From the NCBI RefSeq assembly GCF_018613605.1, contig NZ_JAGGPU010000007.1:62001-126000 (forward strand): a DNA stretch of 64,000 nt, read 5' to 3'. Shown piece after piece: positions 19,201-25,189 of this stretch (positions are counted from its first letter, which is position 1; each line of letters begins with the position of its first letter). The DNA is from Pedobacter sp. ISL-64 (lineage in GTDB: Bacteria; Bacteroidota; Bacteroidia; Sphingobacteriales; Sphingobacteriaceae). The translations under genes were made by a program, and so were the position numbers. The notes under the pieces are model-generated. The model was not told where the DNA came from, did no database searches, and was given only the letters and a program-made list of their open reading frames with translations.

Positions 19201-20743
19201 TAATTGCACCAGCTGATGATAAAGTTAAACCGGTTGGCAATGTACTTCCTGCTGCTAAAGCATAAGTATAACCCGCTGTACCGCCAGTAGCTGCATCTAA
19301 TTGTTTAGAATAAGCAAAGCCTGGTGTTGCGTTAGTTAATGTTGATCCGTTAAAAATAATTTGTGGGTTTACTGTAATTACAACAGGAATCCTTGTCGAT
19401 TCAGCAGTACAACCTAATCTTCTGGCAGCAACATAATAAGTTTTAGTAGCGGTTAATGGAGGTGTAGTAAAAGTACCATTAAAAGCAACGGTGCTTACTG
19501 GTGCTCCACCTTCTATAGCCTCATACCATAGCAATTCGTTGGTATTTGGCGTAGTCGCATTTAAAGCAACTATACTATTATAACATGCCGCAACTGCAGT
19601 GCTTGCTGGTGTTGGCCTACCTGCTGAGCGGGTTACACCATACACATTAATGGTTTGTGTAAGGTTTACGGTAAGTAACGAACCGAGGGTTACTTTTACC
19701 CGATCGAAAGGTACACCAGGAGAGAATGGTATCGACACCGGTTGGCCACTATTTAATAAACCCAGTAAATCTAGATTTAAGGTAGTTGGAACTGATCCGG
19801 TATATACCTGAGTACCGCCGTTGTATGCTGTTACCGAAATATTCTGTAAAACACCCGCAGTTAACAATGCTGGGGTAGAACTAAATCTAAGGTTGAAATC
19901 ATCACCAGCGTTTGATGGTGTTGTAAAATAAAAATTTTGGCTAATGGATGAAGCCACGCCAAGTATACCTAAACTGAGTTGAGAAAAATTATTAGGATCT
20001 GAATCAATTGCCCTTTCACTATTGGTTACCCCCGAACTGCCCAATTGCAAGGCATCGAGCGTAATACCAGTTCCTTCATAGCCAGTAGTAAATGCTTGTG
20101 CGCAAGGATCAGTACCCGAAGTATAAAATGAATAATAAACCTTTGTACTGTTAGAAGTCCCAAGTAAAAGTGCATTGGTTACATCTTTTACAAACACCCT
20201 ATCATAAGCCTGTGTAGGTGTTATTGCAATGTAAAAGAAACCATTTGCATCTTTTACCAGTCGTAAATTATCTGAAGAAAACCCGTCTACACTATTCCCA
20301 CCGGTTGGGGGTACCGCTGAAGCACCGTTTCTGGCCCCCACCTGGAATGAATGGTTTCCAAGAATTACTGTCCCACCTACATTAGCCAGTAAAGTCCCCA
20401 AACTTCCGCCTAGTAACCTGTTCAGGATATCTCCATCAAACTCTATTCTGACATAAGATGTTACTCCCGCAGCTACAGAAGCCGGATATTTTAATTCCAG
20501 TTCGCCGCTATAGGCACCAATGCCAAGAAGAGCCCCACCATAAGAATTAACGGAGGCAAAAGTGTTGTCGTTTAAAGTTGCATTTGTTGCATTATCAACA
20601 TGATCCGACTTGGTTACTGTATTTGCAAAAATTTTAGTTTGCGCATACGATTTAGTGGAGAAGAGCGTTAATAGAATGATGATTGCAATTAATGTATTGC
20701 TAGTTATCCCTATGCGGGACGAGTAAGTATGAGTTTTCATCAT
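7286..20743 (-). CDS. Giant repeat adhesin with T9SS type B sorting domain (SprB-like)
   Basis: A single uninterrupted 4485-residue frame, 21% of the window. The start may be either ATG of the MM pair (20743 or 20740). A signal peptide ends near SKSYAQ (about 35). Then follow an N-terminal region (36-375); a duplicated ~839-residue unit, each copy with five He_PIG/cadherin-like modules (TGGxxPYTY, LPPGLxFNPxTREITGTPT), Ig-like modules and a module carrying CNAANSQ; two ~150-residue VALLxGVFNP modules; eleven ~88-residue Ig-like modules (VFTWYxDAxLT, TTYYVTVKGDNKCEN); further Ig-like modules; a fibronectin III-like domain; and a C-terminal CHU_C domain (VYIPNAFTPNNDGKNDTF, ending in KGTVTLIR) that marks type B T9SS cargo. 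SprB-class proteins are cell-surface adhesins used in gliding or attachment. Motility itself cannot be judged from this window. Confidence 0.93.
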   Translation of the reverse strand: MMKTHTYSSRIGITSNTLIAIIILLTLFSTKSYAQTKIFANTVTKSDHVDNATNATLNDNTFASVNSYGGALLGIGAYSGELELKYPASVAAGVTSYVRIEFDGDILNRLLGGSLGTLLANVGGTVILGNHSFQVGARNGASAVPPTGGNSVDGFSSDNLRLVKDANGFFYIAITPTQAYDRVFVKDVTNALLLGTSNSTKVYYSFYTSGTDPCAQAFTTGYEGTGITLDALQLGSSGVTNSERAIDSDPNNFSQLSLGILGVASSISQNFYFTTPSNAGDDFNLRFSSTPALLTAGVLQNISVTAYNGGTQVYTGSVPTTLNLDLLGLLNSGQPVSIPFSPGVPFDRVKVTLGSLLTVNLTQTINVYGVTRSAGRPTPASTAVAACYNSIVALNATTPNTNELLWYEAIEGGAPVSTVAFNGTFTTPPLTATKTYYVAARRLGCTAESTRIPVVITVNPQIIFNGSTLTNATPGFAYSKQLDAATGGTAGYTYALAAGSTLPTGLTLSSAGAITGTPTVAGNSTFDVVATDSKGCKATATYNLNVTAALVLTPGALPDGLTGTVYPTQTIPAATGGTGPYTYTATGVPPGLTFNPITREISGTPTQPGIYTIPVTVVDANGNTITSNYTVKITDPLLLPTATLADGTTGTVYPTQIIPGATGGTTPYTYSATGLPPGLTFNPSTQAITGTPTTPGTYTVPVTVTDADGKTVTTNYTINITDPLLLPAATLPDGTEGAVYATQTLPAATGGVGPYTYVATGLPAGLSFNPTTREVTGTPTQAGNYTIGVTVTDSQGKTASNTYPIKVNGTLTLPTQTLPNGIVGTSYLPQTLPAVTGGTSPYTYVATDLPPGLSFNPTTREITGTPTQGGNYNISLTATDANNNKATTTYAITVTVNAPVVASATVCTGSTATLTVSNLQAGVTYNWYASTGSTPLVTGNNGTFVTPAINSATVFYVEAVSGTAISSRTSVTVSVNPPATLATVTTNNQVINSGQTTTLTATADAGNTIAWFDAATAGTQVGTGTSFTTPALTATKIYYIETTSSNGCKSASRVPVTVTVINGGGATACNAANSQNTGINGICLLCAVNGAGNSTDADANNFTRISLAVGVAATGYQQLIFPSTGVATDSIRLDLALPTGLADVGLLNNVTVTVLNGTTVVRTVQLNGGLLNLQLLSGNRFAATVLAGGVYDRVQVSFGALVSALTSLDIYGATVVYPNPTFIAGAQSICSGSTATLSATANGGTTLAWFDAPTGGNQVGTGANFTTPALNATTTYYVQVSKGTCSNTTRVPVVITVNPAIVFAGTTLTNATIASPYSKQLPVATGGTPGYTYTLAAGSTLPAGLTLSPSGVVSGTPTAAGNPTFDVVATDTKGCSTTSTFTLTVTPALALAPGALPNGVTGTAYTTNGIPAATGGTGPYTYSATGVPPGLTFNPATREITGTPTQIGTFTIPVTVTDANGNTITANYTIKVTDPLVLPAATLANGTTGTVYPTQTIPSATGGSTPYTYAATGLPPGLTFDPATREITGTPTQSGTFTVPVTVTDADGKTATNNYTIVVVDPLLLPAATLPDGTEGTVYATQTLPSATGGVGPYTYVASNLPAGLTFNPATREVSGTPTQAGNYSIGVTATDSEGRTASNTYALKVIGVLSLPGATLPNGIVGTPYPTQTLPAVTGGTAPYTYLATNLPPGLSFNTATREITGTPTLGGTFTISLTATDANGNKATTAYSLTVTVNAPVVAAATVCSGSPATLSVSNLQAGVTYNWYASTGSTPLVTNNTGVFVTPTVTAPTVFYVEAVSGTAVSSRTAVNVSVNPPATAATVTTNNQVINAGQSTTLLATADAGNTIQWYDAATGGTQVGTGTSFVTPVLSATTTYYVETTNASGCKSATRVPVTVTVLNNGGGTACNAANSQNSGINGICLLCGITGAGNSTDADPSNFTRISLAVGVGGSGYQQLIFPNVGTATDSLRLDLALPTGLADVGLLNNVTVTVLNGTTVVKTVQLNGGLLNLQLLSGNRFAATILAGGAYDRVQVSFGALVTALTSLDVYGATVIYPNPTVTAGAQTICAGSTATLTATANGGTTLAWYDAATGGTQLATGETFTTPALTATTTYYIQVSKGGCPNTTRVPVTVTVTPALPTPVLATIANVCEGSSATLSVANPDAAVTYKWYDAATGGNLVFTGAVFPTPALTAATTYYVEASQGNCTSTTRAAAAVSVNPRPALPVVTASSSTVSAGQTAILTASSADATNTFNWYTSNTSTTPVYVGATYVTPPLLATTTYYVESVSTNGCTSASRVQITVTVDGNGSPNPVPCEAATTQVNGVNGVALLSGVFNPALAIDNDTQTASSLVMPVGALGASVYQRVGFGSLSKVGDTVRVLVSSPGKLLSLSLLGNAAITTYVGTNSNGDSRLLNDNLINIQLLSGNTQALITFVPTNVFDGVEVRLNSGLLGALTSINLNYAQRILVAPTVTSANVTACVGQTTQLEVSNPSASLTYRWYDATGTYLTGKDGIIFTTPVLTGDTKFYVAAVSATGCVSYKTVVNVTTNPAPVTPDLLSASVNTCPNTSVTFQVKNPIVGTTYNWYDAATGGNLVFTGDNFTTPLITANTSYFVAAVNGCGASSTRTEGKIILGTIDVPVITPPSITISEGSVAVLKATSSTAGATINWYTTANGVVPVFTGETYVTPQLSATTTYYVEATIPGGCTATSRATVTVTVIPNGTPITTPCGAATTTVASGVTGVALLAGVFNPTFAVDNDINTGSSLIIPVGLLGASVYHHVGFTGLSNVGDTLRVKITTPGALLSVGVLNNLTVTTFQGTTSNNDAVSISNPLISLKLLTGGTSAILTFVPTSKFDGAELRLSSGLLGALTSVNLDYAQRVITTPTVTAATASACQGSSATLGVQNPQAGVVYKWYLGTTYQAGKDGAIFTTDPALTAGTYTYSVTATANGCETVGTKVTVTILAPPVAPIPSTTNPATTCIGSPATLSVQAVAGVTYNWYDAAIAGNMLVTNNSSFTTSASLAAGTYDYYVEAVSGTGCSNSTRTKVSITVNPSAVAADLTVTGTTSLCASGTAVLTAASTTVTSPVFTWYTDAALTQVAFVGAVFNTPAITVTTKYYVTVSGTNKCANTAGNAKEVTVTVNPVATAADINLAGTSTICGSSSVTLNATSTTVTNPVFTWYSDAALTTVAFTGANFITPALNATTTYYVTVKGDNKCENTAATAKSITITVNPAATDSDIAINGIASICKGSTAALSASTTTVINPVFTWYSNAALTTVAHVGASFTTPALNATTTYYVTVKGDNKCENLAANAKVVTVTVKEFATSADIAVSNAQICSGSTVMLMASSTTVTQPVFTWYSDASLTSVVFTGPTFTVTGLTATTTYYVTVKGANKCENSAADAKAVTITVNPLATTTDIILSGSTVACAGSSAVLTATSPTVTNPVFTWYSDAALTNVSFIGATYTTPALTSTTTYYVTVKGDNKCENAPGTARVIAITVSPVSTAADITATDATICSGSGTTLVASTTTVTNPTFTWYNDAALTSVAYVGTSFVTPVLTATTKYYVTVKGDNKCENSGITAKVVTVNVNQGATAADITLSTPTLVCGSGTAVINASSTIVTNPVFTWYNDASLTSVAFTGPIFTTPVLTTTTTYYVTVKGDNRCENTAANAAAVTIKVNPIAVASDIVVNGSTNICGGSKAVLTASSTTVTNPVFTWYTNATLTDVAFVGAVFTTPTLTTNTTYYVTVKGDNKCESSAATAKSVNIVVNSVASATDVTAADATVCAGSSASLVASTTTVTNPIFTWYSDAALTTPVFTGATFNTPALTATTKYYLTVKGDNRCESSAANAKVVTVNVNAGATAADITLSTPARICGSGTAVINASSATVTSPVFTWYNDASLTSVAFTGPIFTTPVLTATKTYYVTVKGTNKCENTAANVKTVTVTVNPSAVATDITVNGSTSVCASTAATLAATSTTVTNPIFTWYSDATLNTVVFTGPVFNTPVLTASATYYVTVKGDNKCENTAATARAVAITVNAAPNNPVVSVPNGGICAGDGATLTVTNAQAGVTYEWYTAATGGNLLFTGTTFNVTALAATTDYYILAIGTGGCNNNGGRVKVTVTVNAKPTVPTVASTSVNVCTGSPAILTVTSPQTGVTYNWYTAAVGGTLAGTGVNFTTPAVNANITYYVEGANGTCISSSRTPVNVIALPVPVAPASVTAANGTLCAGSSTILTVNNPLAGLVYRWYAASSGGPVLAEGITFTTPNLTATTIYYVEAIAVGGCASPTRTGVTVNVLPVLEKPVVVVQSTTPNSVTFAWAAVAGATAYEVSQDNGLTWVNPTGGSTGTTYLVAGLKPDQSVTIIVRARGQIECQTSANSTPVTGKAANPFGDQVYIPNAFTPNNDGKNDTFLIYGNTISSAKMSIFTQWGQLIFQSDNVANGWDGTFKGVNQPIGVYVYMVDITFTNGTTSLRKGTVTLIR
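8630..11590 (-). repeat. Eleven tandem ~267-bp coding repeats in the adhesin
   Basis: Eleven consecutive modules of about 88 residues each contain FTWY followed by (S/N/T)(D/N)A(A/S/T)L and a TYYVTV(K/S)G(D/T)NKCEN block. The first lies near 11590 (N-terminal) and the last near 8630. Modules 6-7-8 resemble 9-10-11 in order, including the rare shared string SLTSVAFTGPIFTTPVL in 7 and 10, so a three-module block seems to have been duplicated. The conserved Cys pair in each (around I/VC and NKCEN) suggests a disulfide per module. Confidence 0.88.
12090..13800 (-). repeat. Two VALLxGVFNP modules, ~1.27-kb period
   Basis: Two copies of a ~150-residue module, GVNGVALLSGVFNPALAIDN and GVTGVALLAGVFNPTFAVDN, are separated by Ig-like modules with a period near 1270 bp. 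They look distantly related to the CNAANSQ modules at about 17545 and 15020 and the N-terminal one near 20060, giving five copies of one fold spread over the protein. Fold and ligand are unknown to me. Confidence 0.7.
14343..19376 (-). repeat. Tandem duplication of a ~2.5-kb coding unit in the adhesin
   Basis: Two units of about 2517 bp (roughly 16860-19376 and 14343-16859) encode the same module order: five He_PIG modules, two Ig-like modules, a module starting ACNAANSQN, and one Ig-like module beginning YPNPT. Long stretches are nearly identical in protein, for example LADVGLLNNVTVTVLNGTTV in both copies. This implies a duplication of the whole multi-domain block. Confidence 0.85.
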
Positions 20744-20981
20744 GTCAGGCGTTATTTAGGAGACTTACTATGTACTAATGCTTGTTTGGTAAATGCTTTT
20801 TGGTGCATTATTTAATTATGACAAATCTAAATCTAGAATAGCATCCTATCCTATCCATTGCTATTCATTTTTATGCAATCCATTTCATTCATTTTATTCA
20901 TCCTGGTCATTCTTAGAGAATAGATTTCTTCAGTTGTGAAATTATGATGACATTAGCGCTAGTCATCCCATCTGTTAATTA
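20744..20981. other. Divergent intergenic region between adhesin and STAND ATPase
   Basis: A 238-bp AT-rich region that must hold promoters for both the adhesin (minus) and the ATPase (plus). It contains a run of imperfect short repeats (CTATCC, TCATT, TTCATT) at about 20845-20910. No ORF is seen. Confidence 0.6.
20822..20829 (-). promoter_or_regulatory. Possible Bacteroidota -7 box for the adhesin operon
   Basis: On the minus strand the octamer TAGATTTG matches the Bacteroidota sigma-A -7 consensus TAnnTTTG exactly, 79 bp before the adhesin ATG. No clear TTG -33 element is found at the expected distance, so this is a weak call. Confidence 0.4.
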
Positions 20982-23573
20982 ATGAATGCTAACGATCTCC
21001 TTATCGAACTCAGGAAGTTTGTCCTTATAAAATCTGGTTTGAGAAATATCGACCCAGCTCATTGTAAGATTCTTTCCGAGTATGTATTTCAGGAAACCAA
21101 AAATTACGTAAGTGAAACAACTATCAAGCGATTCTTTGGCTTTGCGAACACTTTACATAAATTCTCTTTATTTACTTTAAATAGCTTATCACAATATATA
21201 GGTTATAACGACTGGGACTCATTTTGTAAAGACAAGGAAAACCAAACTACCTCCGTTCAAAGTATCTGGCAAGATTTAAAGCTAAAAGCACATGCTGTTA
21301 CAGAGATATCGCTAATTGCAAATAAAAATAACTCGGGCATTCCTTTTAGTGCTACCGCCAACAGAAGTTTTTTTTACCCTGATTTTGATTATTTCTTAAA
21401 AAACAACTATCAGTTTACAACCATAAGTGCTCAGCCTGGCCAGGGAAAATCGATACTGCTTGCACACATGATAGAGTATTTTTTCCTGTCAGAAAATGCC
21501 CTCTACAAAAACGACATCATTTTATTGGTTAACTCTACCAGTATTAATACCATTATTCAAACTGGAAACACTTTAAAAGACTGGTTTTTAAAAGAATTTA
21601 AATTTGGGAGCCTTTCCGAGTTAATCAGTTTTTTTAAAAAAAATCCCGAAAAGAGAGAAGGCCGTTTCATTATTATTGTTGATGGTATTGATGAACATTT
21701 AGCAAGAAGTAATTATTTTAAAACGTTTATCGACTTTTTATACAGTATTGAAGAAAACAACTTTGTTAAGCTCGCATTTGGTCTGCGAACGAATAGTTGG
21801 ATTAATCTTCAACCCGCTATTTACGGTTCTGCATCTTTAACTAAAGCCTGGTATACGGGCTTATTTTATGATGAGGAAACCCTAAGTAATGTACCATCGT
21901 TAAATGTTGATGAGGTACTCTACACCTTAAGCAATATAGAAAACAAAATTATCAACCGGGCGGATGTAAGCCTGCCCCTATTAACTCAGTTTAAAACACC
22001 ATTCTGGTTACAGGTTTATTTTAAGCTCAAAGATGAGAACCACCATCTTGAGCTGAGTAATCCTTTATTACGTTATGAATTAATTAGCTATTTCTTAGAG
22101 AAACGCGTATTTCTGGCAAAAAAAAGCACTGAAAAAGTATTTCTCCTTAAAAAAATAAGCGATAGCATTTCAGAAGGAAATAAGAAATTAAGGGTTTCTA
22201 AAGAAAAAATCCTGAGTTATATCAATTGTTATCCCGATGCATACGAAGAACTTCTGCATGCTGGGATCATCATCGAAGAAAAAAGATTAAGTACTGCCAT
22301 CCCTACAGAAATTGTCCGCTTTTTAAACGACGATATTTATACCTATTTCCTATTTATACAGATCACTGATAAGTTTGAATACAAGCCTTGTAAGTCATTT
22401 TTCGAGCATATATTAAACAGTTTCCCTGGCCAAACCTCGCTGAGAGACTATATACTTAACTGGGCAATTAGGTTCTGTATCACCAGAAATGAGATTGCAG
22501 CCTTAAAAAACATTTTCAGGCTGCCATTTACCAACATTGAAAAAAACAGTGCTTTCGATTTTATCTGTTATGTGTCTAAATACGAACTTGGCAAACCCAA
22601 TTCTAATTTCAATAAGTTAAGCATTGGCGTCGATTTTATCGACATTATGGCTACAGGGCGAACCATGAGCAACCTGTATAAAGAAACCATCAAAACCATT
22701 TCAGAGAACGTACTCAATGAAGACATTCAGATTATACTGCACATAATAGAATGCAACGTTAATCTAATTGATGTGGATAAAGTAGCTTTAGCCAATACCA
22801 TGCAGCTGCTAAAGCGGAACTACAAGAGATTAAATGAATTGTTCCCAATTAATCCTTATGATTTAATTCTTTATTTCTACAATAACCTGGTTAATAAACC
22901 TAACGAGAGTAAAACCCTGGAAGATAAAATAATAAAACTTTGCCAGGAGATAGATCAGAGTAAACCACAGAAAAACGAAGAAATTACTTCTACCGAAATA
23001 CTCTCTTACCGCTTGGTATTAATTACCTTATTTTCTCAAAAAAGCTATGCAGAATGCCACCGCTTTATTATGGCTATTTTGACTAAGTACCCCAATATCT
23101 TTTATGTAAGACATTCCGTTTTCTCTTCTTTTTTACTGCTTCACCTAGGTCAAACCTATATCAAGCTCAACTATTTTAAAAAAGCGCAGCGCATTATACA
23201 ATTTGTTGATAAAATCATCAGCAGCGATTACACCTATTATACCAATTTTATTTTGGCCAGCTTCAGTATGTTTAAAGCCAACTTTTACAATGCTACACAT
23301 AATTACGAACAAGCGCTTATAGAAACTAATATCGGCTTGGGCATTACGGGAAAGAATGATTTTAAGATGTTCGAGATTGCCCTGTTATTAAGTAAGATCG
23401 ATACCCTAAAACATACCGAAGAATCAGAAGAAGTATCAAACGTAATTAAAGAACTGTTAAACTTTTTAACGGTACATAAAATCTCTATGCCCGATTATTC
23501 TAACCTAAGTAGTTACGAGTTCGAGCATACCTTTAAAATTTTAAAATCGTACCGCAGGCATCAAAACCTATAA
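20982..23573 (+). CDS. STAND/NACHT-like ATPase with N-terminal Bacteroidota-specific domain
   Basis: 863 residues. Residues 1-85 form a compact helical domain (ETKNYVSETTIKRFFGF ... FTLNSLSQYIGYNDWDSFC) that I recognise as a recurring, uncharacterised N-terminal module of Bacteroidota regulatory or sensor proteins. A P-loop GQGKS (Walker A, about 152-157) and a Walker B FIIIVDGIDEH (about 230-238) identify a STAND/NACHT-type NTPase. The region after about 500 is helical with TPR-like segments, plausibly a ligand-sensing scaffold. It is transcribed away from the adhesin over 238 bp, so it could regulate that operon; equally, STAND proteins of this shape include defence sensors. No effector such as a nuclease, TIR or protease is obvious. 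Its codons are AT-rich compared with the adhesin. The NTPase call is solid; the role is open. Confidence 0.8.
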   Translation: MNANDLLIELRKFVLIKSGLRNIDPAHCKILSEYVFQETKNYVSETTIKRFFGFANTLHKFSLFTLNSLSQYIGYNDWDSFCKDKENQTTSVQSIWQDLKLKAHAVTEISLIANKNNSGIPFSATANRSFFYPDFDYFLKNNYQFTTISAQPGQGKSILLAHMIEYFFLSENALYKNDIILLVNSTSINTIIQTGNTLKDWFLKEFKFGSLSELISFFKKNPEKREGRFIIIVDGIDEHLARSNYFKTFIDFLYSIEENNFVKLAFGLRTNSWINLQPAIYGSASLTKAWYTGLFYDEETLSNVPSLNVDEVLYTLSNIENKIINRADVSLPLLTQFKTPFWLQVYFKLKDENHHLELSNPLLRYELISYFLEKRVFLAKKSTEKVFLLKKISDSISEGNKKLRVSKEKILSYINCYPDAYEELLHAGIIIEEKRLSTAIPTEIVRFLNDDIYTYFLFIQITDKFEYKPCKSFFEHILNSFPGQTSLRDYILNWAIRFCITRNEIAALKNIFRLPFTNIEKNSAFDFICYVSKYELGKPNSNFNKLSIGVDFIDIMATGRTMSNLYKETIKTISENVLNEDIQIILHIIECNVNLIDVDKVALANTMQLLKRNYKRLNELFPINPYDLILYFYNNLVNKPNESKTLEDKIIKLCQEIDQSKPQKNEEITSTEILSYRLVLITLFSQKSYAECHRFIMAILTKYPNIFYVRHSVFSSFLLLHLGQTYIKLNYFKKAQRIIQFVDKIISSDYTYYTNFILASFSMFKANFYNATHNYEQALIETNIGLGITGKNDFKMFEIALLLSKIDTLKHTEESEEVSNVIKELLNFLTVHKISMPDYSNLSSYEFEHTFKILKSYRRHQNL

Positions 23574-23604
23574 AAAGCCCTGCAATTATCGCAATGCTTT
23601 TTCC
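23573..23604 (+). terminator. Probable terminator of the STAND ATPase gene
   Basis: Arms AAAAGC and GCTTTT with an inner TGC/GCA pair and a short internal mismatch lie directly after the stop, followed by a T run. This is an imperfect but plausible rho-independent terminator. Confidence 0.5.
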
Positions 23605-24185
23605 AAACACATGTCATTCATCTCCTGAGTCTACAATCCCTTTTTTATTGAGCGCAGGGCCTGTATAAAAGATTAAGTTTCTTCCCGTTTTACGCTTCGC
23701 TTCCTCCTACCTCGTTGCTCCAGGGTAACGCTGCAACCGGGGCTAATGGCAAAAACAATTTTTCATTTTCGCGGTTGCAGTTTGCACAAACCTTTGTTCT
23801 TAAACCCGACAGCAGCGGCAGCCTCCGATTCTTCTATCGGAGCTACAGCGAATGGCGGGGCTGAGCGCCTCCAAGAACCACAAGCCATCCATTTCCTAAG
23901 TCTAAAATGCTTTTTTTTATGGAGCGCAGAGCCTGTACAAAATGCTATGTTTCTTCCCGTTTTACGCTTTTACGCTTCGCTGCCTCGTTCCTCGTTGCTG
24001 CAGGGTAACGCTTCAACCGGGGCTAAATGGCAAAAAAGTTTTTCATTTTTAGGGTTGCAGGGTGCACAAACTTTGTTCTTAAACCCGACAGCAGCGGCAG
24101 CCTCCGATTCGTCTATCGGAACTACAGCGAATGGCGGGCTGAGCGCCTCCAAGAACCACAGGCCATTCGTTTCCTAATTTGAAGA
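23605..24185. repeat. Two tandem copies of a ~280-bp noncoding repeat
   Basis: Copy 1 is about 23610-23887 and copy 2 about 23885-24180. The period is 272-280 bp because copy 2 carries an 8-bp insertion near its TTTTACGC motif. Both contain GAGCGCAG, CTTCCCGTTTTACGC, CAGGGTAACGC, AAACCCGACAGCAGCGGCAG, a hairpin (CTCCGAT/ATCGGAG at 23823-23842; TCCGAT/ATCGGA at 24103-24120), ACAGCGAATGGCGGG and GAGCGCCTCCAAGAACCACA. The open frames across it are duplicated like the DNA, have no ribosome site or family resemblance, and look incidental. The stretch fills the gap between two convergent genes. Confidence 0.85.
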
Positions 24186-24239
24186 ACAGTGAGTATGTTT
24201 ATTTCGGTCGGTAAGACGCCAACCGATAGCGTAAAATAT

Positions 24240-25079
24240 TTATTTAATCAGGTTATAAAGTTCATCCAGCTTAGGCGAAAGTACAATCTCTATCCTTCTG
24301 TTTTTGCTTCTTCCATCTGCATTTGCGTTGGTACCCAACGGTTGGAATTCGCCCTTACCTGTAGCTGTCATCCTTACACTTTCTACCTTCTCGTTCTCTG
24401 TTAAATAACGTACTACGGAGGTAGCTCTCAACACACTTAAATCCCAGTTATCTTTAATCTGCCCCAGGTTATTTATTTTCTGGTTATCGGTATGACCTTC
24501 AACAGCAATGTTTATCTCCGGTTGTTGTTTTAATACATTGGCCAATTGGGTTAGGGCCTGTTTTCCTTTTTCATCGATAATAATACTTCCCGAAGGGAAC
24601 AATAGTTTATCTGTTAGCGAAACATAAACTTTACCATTTTTAATCTCTACGGTTAAACCACTTTTGGTAAAGCCTAACAAAGCCTGTTGAAGTTTTTCTT
24701 TCAATGCATTGGTTGCCTCATCACGTTTACGCAAAACTTCTTCTACTTCTTTTAAACGTTTTTCGCGGGCAGCTAAGTCTCCCGATAGTTTGGTAATTTC
24801 TGATGACGAATTATTTTTAAGCTTTTTATAACTTGCATCCATTTCATTGTAATTGTTCTGCAGATCGCGAAGTTCTTCAGCCATTAAGGTAGTATCCTTT
24901 TTAAGCTTACCTGCTTCTTTTTCTAGATTTTCGATTTTAATTAAGCCTTCGTTAAAAGCAGTATATAACGAATCTTTAGTGCCCAATAAGGCTTTGTACT
25001 TTTTAGGCGAAAGAACAACACAAGAGCTAATTGAAGAGATAAACAAGAGCAGCGCAAATGCAAAAAAGGTATTTTTCAT
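24240..25079 (-). CDS. OmpA-family lipoprotein with coiled-coil stalk
   Basis: 279 residues. A lipoprotein signal ends at Cys20 (ISSISSC). A long charged coiled coil (about 40-130, rich in Lys/Glu/Leu) follows, then an OmpA C-terminal peptidoglycan-binding domain (about 150-270) with the diagnostic AVEGHTDNQKI and GRSKNRRIEIVL. It should be anchored in the outer membrane by lipid and bind peptidoglycan, spanning the periplasm with the coil. Proteins of this layout are common and functionally undefined in Bacteroidota. The next gene upstream (DUF2461) starts 110 bp away; operon status is unclear. Confidence 0.88.
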   Translation of the reverse strand: MKNTFFAFALLLFISSISSCVVLSPKKYKALLGTKDSLYTAFNEGLIKIENLEKEAGKLKKDTTLMAEELRDLQNNYNEMDASYKKLKNNSSSEITKLSGDLAAREKRLKEVEEVLRKRDEATNALKEKLQQALLGFTKSGLTVEIKNGKVYVSLTDKLLFPSGSIIIDEKGKQALTQLANVLKQQPEINIAVEGHTDNQKINNLGQIKDNWDLSVLRATSVVRYLTENEKVESVRMTATGKGEFQPLGTNANADGRSKNRRIEIVLSPKLDELYNLIK

Positions 25080-25189
25080 ATTTTATTTTAAAGATTTGAG
25101 TATCAAGTATCAAGACCTTACATAGTTTGAACATTGACTATTGGTTATCGGTTATTTCGGGTTATTGTTCATTGAAATTAAACGGTTGA

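Noticed and set aside
23746..24177. 143-codon plus-strand frame over the tandem repeat
   Set aside because: The peptide is duplicated exactly as the noncoding repeat, overlaps hairpins and resembles no family.
24189..24404. 71-codon plus frame
   Set aside because: Antisense to the well supported OmpA lipoprotein gene.
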